DNA from: Mesaphorura yosii | Lineage: Eukaryota > Arthropoda > Collembola > Poduromorpha > Tullbergiidae | Direction: 5' to 3' | Assembly (NCBI GenBank): GCA_009869945.1 | Contig: WIXG01000012.1 | Location: 1 to 64,000, forward strand | DNA: 64,000 nucleotides | In this document: piece by piece, positions 52,174-63,300 of the stretch | How positions within the stretch are numbered: the first letter of the stretch is position 1 | How the letters are laid out: every line of letters starts with the position of its first letter | The notes under the pieces: generated by a model | Told to the model about the DNA's origin: nothing | Databases searched by the model: none | What the model saw: only the letters and a program-made list of their open reading frames with translations | Position numbers and translations under genes: made by a program

Positions 52174-55100
52174 TTAGGACTTCTTAATGAGTCCGTATTT
52201 CTCTGCCTCCTTCAACGCTTCCACCGCCCTCTTTCTGATATCCTCCTTCTTCTTTCCATCTTCCGGGCTCAGTTTGCTCGCTTGTTCCGAGTCGTCCTCC
52301 TTCAACGTCAGCCCCAAAAGCACCTGCAAAGTTTCGCACGTAAATATTTAGTTCTTTGTATTGTTACTCTCAGTGTCGTTAAAAAGATGCTTCGTACTTC
52401 AAAAACTGGTGTTCCAACCAAATACTCTGCAAATTCCTTGTCCATGCACAGAATGTTACTGACGATAGTAACTCCACGAAGTTGAATGTCAAGCAGTGGA
52501 TTGGCCACAATCCAGAGCAAAGTCTCCATCGAACTCTTGACGCACGTCATAATTTTTCCACATATTATCCGGCTCGCCCCGCTAAGAATCGCTAAAATGG
52601 AGGATGCAGCTGTAAGAATTAATATTTCTTCCTTGTCTTCATCTCCGAGATCGTCTGATGGGGCACTCAACAGCATCATGTACTTCACTCTGTCATTGTC
52701 GCCTTCGAAGGCCTGAAACAGTAACGACGAAGATCAGCAAATAGTTCATTACTGACAAATGAAAAGGCAACAGAAAAATTACCTTTAATACTTTATCATT
52801 AAGGCACAAGTTGGTAACGCATTGAAGGGCTGCCCGTTTTAACATCTGGTGCTCCTCGTACATGTAGTGTTCAATTTTGCTCAGCCCTTCGTCTTCTACA
52901 ATTCGCCGTCTGAGGGTGTCTGATTCCCCAGCCAAATTGCACAATGCGAGTAATGACTCGAAATTCTGCAGGGCTGTACATTCAATGTGCAAGATCGACA
53001 GGAGTGGTTTAACAACTTCGTAACCTCTCTGGCCAGGAAAAGCAACAGAAGGCGCCTGCGTTATCCCGATTCTTGCCAAAGCTTGAGCAGCCAAGATTTT
53101 CCCTTTCGGCGTCGCCTTCTTCCAAATCGTCAGCAATTCCCTTGCACCACCTTGTTGGACTACAGTTCCTCGATGCTCTTGTTTCTCACAAATGGCATTC
53201 AATATCCTCGCAATTAATTCTAGGATGTTGGCGGAATCCGTCGCGACTGCGAGGTTGACCAAGCAAGAGGTAACGCCAAGTCCGACAAGTGCCTGCAGGC
53301 ATAATGCATTGTTTAAGGATCGAAATTAGTATCGACAAAATGCAAATACTGCATAGATAGCGTGCTCACCTCAACGCGCTTGTCAACGAAATCTGGATCG
53401 TCAAACTCGTGTTCTTCGGGAATATGATGCTTCGCGAACTTGGCAAGTTCCAGCATTTCGGGAATAATTTCTTGTTTGTCGTACGCATTTACAAGATTTA
53501 CAAGGCAGGTGATAATTGGGTAAAGGACTTCTCCCATGTCTTTAGCATGCTTGGAAAGTTCTAGCAGAGTGGAAACAGCTGCCGTGTCCTGTTTCAAAAT
53601 GCGATTGCACGAATATTAGATTTATCTAGATCTGAGTTAGTGAGCAGACAGAAATAGAATTGTCAAACCTGAACAAGTTGCTCCTTCACCTCAGCATCCA
53701 ACGTTAAATATGACAGCCCTTCAACGGCCCATCTCCTGAGCACAATATCCTTCGAGGGTGACAACAAGAAGCGTCTGCAGGCTTCTGTTAGTTTTTGCAT
53801 TGCGCCTGTCCAAGTAGAAATGACCAGTATGAGTTTCACGCCTCTAACCTTGACATATCCAGTTATGATACCTTCCGCAAAGGGTTTCCAAGAGGCGTCT
53901 GTTCCACCTGTGCTGCCTAGTTTGCATAAGCCAACTAGCGCACGGACCTTTACGTCATCGCTTTTTGACTGATACAATCTCTTCAAAATGGCTATTCCGT
54001 CGCTAATTATGCCCTTGGCTTTGTCTTTCTTGGACGCAGCTGCGACAATAGCCTCAGAGGCAACTTTCTGAAAAGTTAAATATCAGTTTAAGTGGGAATT
54101 TCCACATACTTTCACAACTTCTACTACCAAAGTAGGTAAATCACAATACCTGTTGCAAATGGTCATCCGTGTTGGCCATTGCAAGGATCATTTGCAAGAT
54201 TCCAGGTCTTGCGATCATGCTATTTCCTAGAAAGAGAAAGGAATTAACGGTAGAAGTAGATGTCCAGATCAGATCAATGCAATATGTTCGTTATTTTTAA
54301 CTGCAAGCTTACCAACATCAATTGGTCCCATCAGCAAGGCAGTTATGATTGAAGTCACTCGAACTTTGCTTTCAATTTCAGGCCCTAACAACAATTCTCT
54401 GTAGCAAAATTAAGACTTGTTAAACTAGGCAGACTTGCTCCGGGTAAAGTCTAGGTAATTGCTGATATCATACTTGGTATAATCATCAATTGCATCCGTG
54501 TATTTCTTTCTGGCCTTGTCGTAATACATGTTATCATACAGAACGGTGAGAAGGGCTGAAGCCAAGCTTCTTGTATTTTGAGTTAATTCCATTCCCGATT
54601 CAACATTAAGTTCAGGAACTTCTGAGATAACGTCCACAACTCTCGTGAGACCACCGATTTCCACGAATCTCTCCGCCCAACACAGTGACTGGTGGTCTGC
54701 AAGTGAGTTTGGAGCATTAAGCAAAAAGCAAATGGCGACCAACAAAGAAACTTGTGTGGAGCACGCACCTATGTTCTTTATGAATATTTGCAAAATAGAA
54801 TCTCTGGTCTCGGCGGTAATACTTCTGCTATTAATGCAAACAAGAAGCGTCGTTAAAAAACTGTCAATTTCGTTCTTGTTCTGCTGGAGAAACTCTGGAT
54901 TGGCTTTTTTCTCGTCCTTCTTGGTTCCTGACAGTGAATACAGAATTGCCTGCCACAAATACTGAACTGCCACCATCGTCTCTTCGACCAGTTGCTTGTT
55001 TTTCCTGATGGGGTCAACCAAGTCTTGTAGCCCAATTATGAATGGAATTCCAATATCCGTTAATATTCGCTTGCACTGCGACACAAAATAAAAGTGAGAA

Positions 55101-56107
55101 TTGACAGTGCAGCATGAAAGCTAGATAAGGATGAGGCAAACATGAAGATTACCATATCATTGCTGAACTGCACAATCTCCGTTATTGTCCTTACACCCAT
55201 TATTTTTCGGTTCATTTCTTTCACGCTCGGCTGTTTCATATTCAGCAAACCTCGCAACTTCTCTAACAACCCCAGCTCCAGCAAAGCTTCTATGCCCGCT
55301 CGTTCTCGACATAGGACTAGAATGTTATTTAACCCCGTCTCGACGTCTTCCTCGCTAATGTTCGGACCAGGCTCGAATGCCCACTTCATCATTTTAATTG
55401 CCTTTTCTTTAGTTTGTGAAAATTTGGTTCTTCTTTCTTCGACAATGACATGCAGCCGAGAAAGCAATGGCTTGAAAATGTTGGCATCGCCCGGAGAAGA
55501 CACCAATGCCTTTTGTGCGTCTCTGTACGCTTCCTCATAGCGTTCCAAGGCTTCAAGAGCTGTGGCGCGACGATACAGCGTCTTGGGGTCTTGAGGTGAT
55601 AGTTCTAGAGCTGATTGCAATGAAAAATATTGACAATAAGTTAATAAAAACAATGCTTCAAAATCACGCAATCACATTAAGTTCATAGTCGTGAACCTTT
55701 ATCGCAATGAAGTAGCGCTTCTTCATTCTGGTTTAGTTTCAAGTAGTTTGCTGCTAAATTCTTATGCAAGGTGTTTGACGCAGAATTGTCATTCTGAGCG
55801 AGTGATAATGCCTACATCACGGCAACAAAGATACGGAGTCAACAACATGACATGGGCCATAATAGTTTCCTATACAAGTTGATACAAGAAGGTGTTTGGT
55901 CGTACCTTAAGATAAGTTTCCAGCGATTTGTCGTATTCTCCCGCTTTGAACAAGCTATTGGCATCATTCTTCAGTGAATCGATGCTCTCCTTATCAGCAA
56001 TCGTCTCTATAAAGCGAAAGTCTCATATATTTCGTCAATTAATTAAAATTGGCCATTTATAGGAGCTGAATTGATGAAGAATATTGCTCACCCTTTTCAC
56101 CTTTCAT
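52174..56107 (-). CDS. unc-45: UNC-45 myosin chaperone (TPR plus UCS domain)
   Basis: UNC-45 is a cytosolic co-chaperone that binds Hsp90 and folds myosin heads; it is needed for muscle thick filaments. Fourteen coding exons join in phase: 56092-56107, 55906-56006, 55697-55811, 55153-55610, 54769-55075, 54435-54696, 54313-54398, 54150-54226, 53872-54067, 53669-53805, 53370-53588, 52783-53292, 52398-52712, 52174-52323, giving 982 residues, close to the usual 930-960. Three TPR repeats occupy residues about 12-120 (ANSLFKAGEYDKSLETYLKA, then NLAANYLKLNQNEEALLHCD, then LYRRATALEALERYEEAYRD). The central armadillo-like region follows, then the UCS domain (about 540-940) with GTDASWKPFAEG, EACRRFLL and ARIGITQAPSVAFPGQR. 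The C-terminus is Lys/Glu-rich. The 16-base first coding exon has a good context (A at -3). Oddities are a 36-bp intron at 54,399-54,434 and two frame-neutral introns without stops (53,806-53,871 and 54,697-54,768). It stands head to head with TFIIA gamma. Confidence 0.95.
54399..54434 (-). other. 36-bp intron in unc-45
   Basis: Exon 6 must end at GT (54,434) with phase 2, because the open frame otherwise stops five codons later. Exon 7 resumes after CTACAG with A completing a Lys codon and continues the UCS-type sequence (ELLLGPEIESKVRV). The intervening GTCTGC…CTACAG segment is only 36 bases, well below the 60-120 bp of its neighbours. Phases on both sides agree, so an intron is favoured over a sequencing error. 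Confidence 0.7.
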
Positions 56108-57182
56108 TCTTATGTATCTTTTGCGTTAAACACACTTCTTCTTGCAGTTTAGTCTTCAAGTTGCTGTAGTTCGGATTTCCAACGTGCTCATGTCCGCCGT
56201 CTCTGCAAAACCCGTTCTCCTCCACGAGGCGTGAATACCGGTAAATCCGCGTACTAGAAGATTCTCAATAAATGAACGAACCCCAGTAGAAATTCTGCTA
56301 GAGCTAGAACAACGAGCCAAGCCAATGTTTACATGCTAAAGATGAGTTATTTTTAGAACTCAAGAGTATCTTACCAGTCAGTTAACCGGTGTGCGGAAAA
56401 GATGAGATTTGAAGAACTCCTTCGACGGCATCGACGGGAGCTTTGAAAAGACAAGTGAATCTCAAGTGGTATTTTGGTTGCCGCAAAGACGTGATTGACT
56501 TCCTCCTGAGCCTTCCTTGCTTTACGCTAATCGACAGAGTCCTTCTCTTCTGTCTATGCCGTAGTACAGTCCAGTACAGTTTTGTGTCAGCAATCACAAC
56601 AGCAGGTTTTTTATGTAAGTCAGTTCAATTCATTTACTTGGTTAGAAAATTTGTCCATCACTTTCTGTAAGTCTTCAGTGCTCAGTTGTTAGGCCAATAT
56701 TCTTCCCGCATTCGACAATTCAGCATCAGCAATCTGCAGTTGGAACGGGGAAAAAACGTGTATGGAATAATTTCTGGTCAATTCAATTCTATTATTCAAT
56801 CTACTTAAGCCAGAGGTAAGCCCCAGTTCGTATACCTCAAGCCAGTCATCAGTTGTCATTGGCATGAATTAATTAATTTCCCCTTTTGACAGCCTAAAGA
56901 AGTCATCAGTGCATCAGTGGCCTCACTCGGAGGGGTCTGGCGTCTGTGGCCTTGACTTGACTTTGGAATAACAAAATGTAAGGGCAACGGATTATTTGAA
57001 TCATGAATTAATCACACATTTACTTATAGTGGCTAATGTTACTAATACTTTTATTCAGATTAGCGACTAATCTAAGGAGACCTGCGATTTGTCTCATAGT
57101 ACTCAACTCAAATCGTAATCCCACTGGAACCTTGCCGAGCCTTGTAGAGTTTGTTAGGAGTGACCGCAAAATCAACTCTGAA
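56108..57182. promoter_or_regulatory. Shared upstream region of unc-45 and TFIIA gamma
   Basis: About 1.1 kb lies between two divergently oriented start codons, so both promoters and 5' leaders should lie here. A possible acceptor at about 57,058 (tattcag) suggests that the TFIIA gamma leader is spliced. No TATA box or named operator stands out. An open frame on the minus strand at 56,382-56,597 looks like chance. Confidence 0.5.
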
Positions 57183-57581
57183 ATGGCCGCCTACCAGCTG
57201 TACCGCAACACAACTTTGGGACACACCTTGCAAGAAAGCCTGGACGAACTAATTCAGTACAATCAAATCACACCAAGTTTGGCAGCCAAGATTCTGGTCC
57301 AATTTGATCGGTCCATGAATGCAGCACTGGCCAGTCGTGTCAAATCACGCCTGACATTCAAAGCTGGAAAGCTACATACTTATCGCTTTTGCGACAACGT
57401 TTGGACATTCCTGCTCAACGACGTGGAGTTTCGTGAAGTTCACGAAGTTGCTAAGGTGGACAAGGTCAAGATCGTCGCCTGCGATGGGAAAGGCGTTTCC
57501 AGCGTGAGCAGTACTGGTGTTGGCGGAGCAGCTGCAGGGGCAGAAGGCGGAGGGGCTGGACATTCGAATAAGGATCATTAA
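57183..57581 (+). CDS. TfIIA-S: Transcription initiation factor IIA gamma (small) subunit
   Basis: TFIIA gamma pairs with TFIIA alpha/beta to stabilise TBP on core promoters in the nucleus. The 132-residue product begins [17 protein letters not shown] and contains the family signatures ESLDELIQ, the helical N-terminal region, and the beta-barrel part [19 protein letters not shown] followed by [12 protein letters not shown]. The family is normally about 105-110 residues; this protein adds some 25 residues of Gly/Ala/Ser ([16 protein letters not shown]) after the conserved end. The frame is open for 49 codons upstream, but the ATG at 57,183 matches the family start and has a good context (G at -3, G at +4). 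The coding region has no intron, unlike its neighbours. AATAAA follows at 57,728. Confidence 0.96.
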   Translation: MAAYQLYRNTTLGHTLQESLDELIQYNQITPSLAAKILVQFDRSMNAALASRVKSRLTFKAGKLHTYRFCDNVWTFLLNDVEFREVHEVAKVDKVKIVACDGKGVSSVSSTGVGGAAAGAEGGGAGHSNKDH

Positions 57582-57727
57582 GCTTAAGATCTTGAACCTT
57601 ATAAGTTACTTTAACGTAATCGCTTTGACGGTACTTGTATTTACACATAAGTATTAAGCACGATTTCTTAATATGCCAGTAAAGAAAGATTTAGCGTAGG
57701 GGTATGCAGTAAAGAATACTTACATTA

Positions 57728-57733
57728 AATAAA
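57728..57733 (+). terminator. Poly(A) signal of TFIIA gamma
   Basis: Canonical AATAAA about 150 bases past the TFIIA gamma stop codon. Confidence 0.6.
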
Positions 57734-58296
57734 TACATTACAATTTTGTATTCAGAAGCGCCGTATTTTGATGGTATTGTAAACTTCGTGAGGATTCGTC
57801 TGATTTTCTCCTGGTACTCCAGAGGTCATGAAATAAACGTGTGATTATTCGCATTCCGGATCACTTCTTTTACAATTGCAGTATTGCAGTCAATCAGATA
57901 GATGAATTTTATTCCGCAACAACAAATTAATGCTCGTGCATTGTGCTTGCTTGCAACTCGAGCATTAGTAGATTGTTCAATTCATTTAAATCATCATAAC
58001 TAATTTAACTCGCAGACAATTTCAGCATATTATATGGAGAAAGTCAATGGAATATCTGCTTGTGTTGCAGTTGAGCACTTTTAGCATAGGACTCGAGTGC
58101 AGTGTGGGAAATATTTGAATGCGAGTTTCGGTGACAATGCATAATTTTGACCTGCTCCAAATTATGAATCTGTCCTAAATCAAGATCGAAAAAATTCAAG
58201 TCGCAAAAAAGTGCTAAGTTTAATTAACGGTGATCAAAATCCGATCCACATTAATCCAGTTAGAGATACTCAACAAGTGTGCTGCACAAAAATAAG
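57734..58296. other. Intergenic region and TXNL1 promoter
   Basis: About 560 bases between the TFIIA gamma poly(A) signal and the TXNL1 start. It is A/T-rich, with no open frame or RNA gene recognised. It should hold the TXNL1 promoter and 5' UTR. Confidence 0.5.
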
Positions 58297-59824
58297 ATGG
58301 CAAATCACAAGGACATTCTAGATGATGAGGAGTTCAGTGCAGCTCTTCAGTCGGCCGGAACCAAATTAGTCGTGGTCGACTTTAATGCTACATGGTAAGT
58401 TATCCTTAGTAGAAAGATAGTCCTTCTTGAAGACGAAGACTGATTTGACTCATCAAATAAACATGGTCATCTACAGGTGTGGACCATGTCAAAAGATGCA
58501 ACCGATCTTCATTCAGCTGGCTCACAAGTTCCCCCACGCTTTGTTTCTTGGGGTAAGTTTACTTTGGCTTTCGGTCCTTGTAGAAGGCAACGAATTAGAA
58601 TGGTGTCCTATACCTGCAGGTCGATGTTGACAAATGCCGTGAAACTGCAATTGCGCAAGGCATCAACTCAATGCCAACGTTCAATTTGTACAGGAATAAG
58701 GTCAAAATCGATCAAGTGAAGGTATGAAATGAACTTGGTGAAGTCGAAAGAATGGCGCGTGAGAAACTCTGCGTACTTGATCTTCGGTGAATATAATCGT
58801 GACTTATGACATAACTGATCTTTTTCAGGGAGCACATGCACAAAATTTAGAAGATGCAATTCGTAAGCATTATGGTCAGCCTGAATCAAATGACCCGCAC
58901 GCAATTGGTGCGCAAGGTCAAACCGACATCTTCCCGTACATTGAGAAGAAAGGCTGTGAATGCCTTAATGGCGCTGACTCAACGCCCTTCCATTCATTTC
59001 TGGAAGGAAAATCGAAACTTGTGTCCGACTGTGATGAGCAGTTAATTCTTGTATATGGATTCAACCAGAACGTCAAGGTAGAGGAGAGAGGCCTCCAGGC
59101 ACCAAAAATTAGATAATTATAACTTATAACATTCTTTGCCGTATTTCAGCTCCACTCCTTCAAGATTAAAGCACCTTCTGAGCGAGGACCAAAGCTTATG
59201 AAATTCTTTATTAACCAACCCAAAACTTTGGACTTTGATTCTGCTGGTGGAATGACTGCAGTTCAAGAGATTTCGTAAGTTTTGCCTTGTTCCGCTTCGT
59301 ATTTTATAGGCTGACCGACTTTCATGCGGAAATATTCTGAACTGAATTAGTTTATAATATAGTTCATGCACTAATCCGCTAAATTAACTGCAAATTGCTT
59401 TCGTATCATGTTTTGGTCTGAAATACCTCAGTTGTACCCAAGCCATTTGCAACAGCATAACGAATTAATGCTTGCTTGATATTTGAAGGAAATATACAAA
59501 ATGAGATACAAAGTAAAATACTGTGATTGTGACTTGTAGCCTATCCGAGAAGGATATTAAGGGAGAAGAACCTGTGGAACTCAAATTTGTCAAGTTTCAA
59601 AATGTCAGCAACCTTCAAATATTTATATCTGAAAATCAGTCAGGAGATGATGTGACGGAGGTTGAGTCCATCACCTTTTACGGTAATTTAACCATCCGTT
59701 CATTACACTACATGGATATTTGTGTTAATCACTCGTATTTATATTTACTGTAGGCATGCCTCAAATTACCACCAAGATGGAAGATTTCAAACGTATTGCT
59801 GGGAACAAAGGAGAAGCACATTAA
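58297..59824 (+). CDS. TXNL1: Thioredoxin-like protein 1 (thioredoxin + PITH domains)
   Basis: TXNL1 (TRP32) is a cytosolic thioredoxin that associates with the 26S proteasome through its PITH domain. Seven exons join in phase: 58297-58394, 58477-58552, 58620-58721, 58829-59077, 59150-59274, 59540-59682 and 59754-59824, giving 287 residues, the family length. The thioredoxin domain (about 1-108) has the redox motif WCGPC, whose first codon is split by intron 1, then VDVDKC, the cis-Pro in SMPTF and RNKVKIDQVKGA. The PITH domain (about 115-280) includes ECLN, LLIPFNQNV-like LILVYGFNQNV, HSFKIKAP and the KFQNVSNLQIFI strand, with GDDVTEVESITFYG near the end. The start has MANHKD in place of the more usual MV-x-V beginning. 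AATAAA follows at 59,992. Confidence 0.96.
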
Positions 59825-59991
59825 ACTTTACGTAAGGCTTTATATTCCTGTGTGGACAAGCTGCCTAGACTGTTCAAGGCACGTGCGACATCTTATAACA
59901 ATTAAAGCTAAATCTCATGTCGGTTTTTTTGTGTCTCTTCAATTGATTTTCAAGAATCTTGTAAATTGTAATAAATTGATAATCAATGATC

Positions 59992-59997
59992 AATAAA
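59992..59997 (+). terminator. Poly(A) signal of TXNL1
   Basis: AATAAA on the plus strand about 170 bases past the TXNL1 stop codon. Confidence 0.6.
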
Positions 59998-60022
59998 AGG
60001 CCCAAGTTGAAGGCATTTGCTT

Positions 60023-60028
60023 TTTATT
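60023..60028 (-). terminator. Poly(A) signal of the multi-LIM gene
   Basis: AATAAA read on the minus strand about 290 bases past the LIM gene stop. It lies about 25 bases from the TXNL1 signal on the other strand. Confidence 0.5.
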
Positions 60029-60315
60029 TGTACCATTAATCATTTAACACGTAATACATTTTAGGTTCATTTCAAGTCTATTTTCTATGACTCACAAGTT
60101 CAAATTGCTAGATTCACATTCACAGCTTCTGATTAAATAGTATTTCTTCCAAGTGCAAGTTTTGTGTAATTTCTACAATCGGTCTTGAGATAATGAAAGC
60201 AACGCATCTAACCCTGTCATCTTGAACTACTTAAAGCAGGTTTAAGTTATTAAAGTCTCTGAGGACAGCACACAGTAAATTACAGAAAATCATGTGCAAA
60301 CAAGGAGCGCCTATC

Positions 60316-63300
60316 TTAATAGCCGTGTGAGTAAGAATGATGTACATCTTTCTTAACAAACTGCTGAAAATGAGTGTTTTTGTTGTCCAATTGAGGGAAT
60401 TTCTCAGGATGCAATTTGTTGTCGAGAAATTCTTCAAAGTGTTCGTGCTTCTCTTCCGTATTTTTGCCTCCGCGAGGGATGGGCGACGCCAGTGCCAAAG
60501 AGCGATTGTTGCTGGCTCCGCTGCTGGTGCCGTTGAAGCTTCGTTCCATTAAATTATTGCTGCTATTGCTGTTAAAATGTTTCTCCATCAAAGCCTTGCC
60601 CTTCCATTCGTGCTCACGGTTTCCGAAAAACTGATCCTTGTCGTTGAGGAGATCCTCATTTTCGTGCAGGTGGAACTGAATTTGATTGTGTCTGTGATTC
60701 AGTGGCTGAGGATAGTTTCGTTTCATCATCTCTTCGTCCTTCTTCATGTCGTAGTGCTCGATCGTCGCGAATTCAGATTGCCGTGAGACTGGTCTTGACT
60801 CTACTGAAGACGAGAAAACGGCTTTGTCCATGATTCTCTCGTCCGTGAGCGTCAACGTTGAAGAAGATGGTTTAATGATGCTCTTCTCGGACGATCCCCA
60901 GTAGTGGTACTCCGCACGTCGAAGTTTCATGCAATCGGGGCACACAAGAGCGTGGTAATGCTCCTCACAGTACGGTTCCCTGAAAACGAAGGCGAATTAA
61001 AGTAGATGCAAAATGCATTAAACTGCTGGAAAGTACCCTTGATATTCGTAGAAGTTCTCGTGTTCCAAAAGCAGATTGCAAGCCTAGAAGAAAGGAAAAA
61101 AGTCGACGCTGAATAACATGGGCCCATGAATAATAAAGCGTTTGCGAGACTCGCAGTATCGAACAAATTGCTGAGAACAATTGTCCCCAGACAACTGTTC
61201 CCAGTAAATTGTTCTTTGACGAAGAACAAAACGTCTGACTCGGACTACCTTGCATTTGAAGCATTTTGGATGCCAATCACCTCCCAACGCAAACAAGCAA
61301 TAGTCCTCCATGATGGGCAGGTGACAAGCTTTGCATTTCGGTGCAAACAAATCCATAAAGTCCTTGATACAGTATGCCTTGCCATCCTTCTCATAAAATG
61401 CATTCTCCTGGAGTTGAATTCCGCAATGAGCACACTAAATAAAAACCTTAATATTGATCCTGTTTTCTCTTCTCTTGGGGCACATAAGTTTGAATAAAAC
61501 ATGTAATTGGCCTTATCTTACCTGAAAGTGCTCAGGGTGAAAATGCTGACCCATCGCAAAGACGAATTTCTGGAAGGAACCAATGAATTGAAATATTTCG
61601 ATTGACTCTGGCTCCAGCGAATAACGTTTAATTAAGTTCAAATAGATTTTTACCGTTTTGATTGGCTGAGAGCAAGCAGCGCATTTAGGCAAGAAAAGTT
61701 TCGTGTAATCTTCTTCGCAGTAAATCCGACCTTCTTTCTCGTACACCATTTCCTTGTCTGGATTCAGTGGGCGAAGACAGTGAGCACATTTGAAGCACTC
61801 CGGGTGATACTTTTGATTTTGGGCAATAACCATTTTCTAGAATTTAGTAAAGAAAGAGCCGACATCAGGCGTTAAAGCGTATGTTTAAGAAATGCGTTCC
61901 CAGGCGCAAGAAATTCTCACCTCTTTGATTGGCTTGCTGCACTTCGCACACTTTGGTGAAAACAAGCGATGGTAGTCGTCTGGGCAGTACTTCTTGCCAT
62001 CTCTCTCGAAATACTCGCTGGGGTTCAGCGGTCGGTGACACTCGTCACAGCAGAAGTGATCCTTGTGGTAAGGCTTGCCTTTGACGGTGATCATGTCACT
62101 CTGCAAATACGCAAAGAGAAAATACAGTTTTAATTGGATTGAACCTTCTTCACAGCAGCGCAGGAAAGAAAGTTCTAGTAAAACATTGTTCAGTTAAGCA
62201 CTGACCGTATCCATGATGGGGTTGTGGCAGCCATTGCATTGAGGAAACAGTTTGTTGTAGTCGTCAATGCAGTACGGGCCCATGCCATTCTTTTCGTAGT
62301 ACGTCGTTGGTGTCAACAGTTTGTGGCATTCAATGCACTGATAAATAAGACATAAATAATTAAGAGATGAATGGCCAGTATGAGCACAAGACAGTGTTAT
62401 TACGTTTGGGATCATGCACAAGATCAAATAAATGGATGACGATCAATGAGAGTGCAGGATTCATCAATTTGTTAATTGCAATGCGCTGATTGGCTTACTG
62501 AGAATTTGTTTGTTTCTACTTAATATTAATTAAAAGAAATGTAGTGTTTGATGACTTGTCTTGTCCAAACATGTTTTTGGTTTTGGTCAACAATTCTTGC
62601 GACCTTTACTTGTACGCGCAAATTACTTTGAAGTGATATCTTACCTTGAAGCAATCCGGGTGGTAAGTTTTTCCGATTGCGGTGATCATATTTTTCTAGA
62701 AACAAAGTTTATTAGCGCAACGTCGCAAATGCAATTGCATTTTTCTTACCTGTTCCCTGATTGGCCTCTTGCAACCAGCACATTTTGGGCTAATTGGTAG
62801 AAAGTGTGGAAAGTGAGATTGTGTCATGAAATTCGCTGTCAGTCGGACTCAATTTGCATTCTCACCTGTACTTCTGATGGAAACAATCCGGGCAGTACGG
62901 CTGTGAGTTCTTTTCGATGAAATTGCTTGGTGAAAGTTGCTTTTTGCACTCCACGCATTGAAAGCAGGCAGGATGATAATTGTTTCCCATTGCCACGGTT
63001 GGTGTCTCAAGAATTGGTGTGAAACACTTGGCGCACTTGGGCTTGAAGAGATTGTTGTAATCCTTCGTGCAGTACAGATTCCCGTCCTTCTCCTTGAAAT
63101 CGTTCGGATCCTGAGCAAAAGAAAATGTTCTGAGTTCAATTCAATTCTGCATTCTACAAGAGAGTATTGGATATTGAACCAATTGACTGGCTTACCAATG
63201 GAACCGCGCATTCACAGCACTTGAAACTAAATTAAGGAAGTGAAAGATCTCATTATACATGGAATTCATGGAAAAATCTCGGAAACAATGCAATCCTTAC

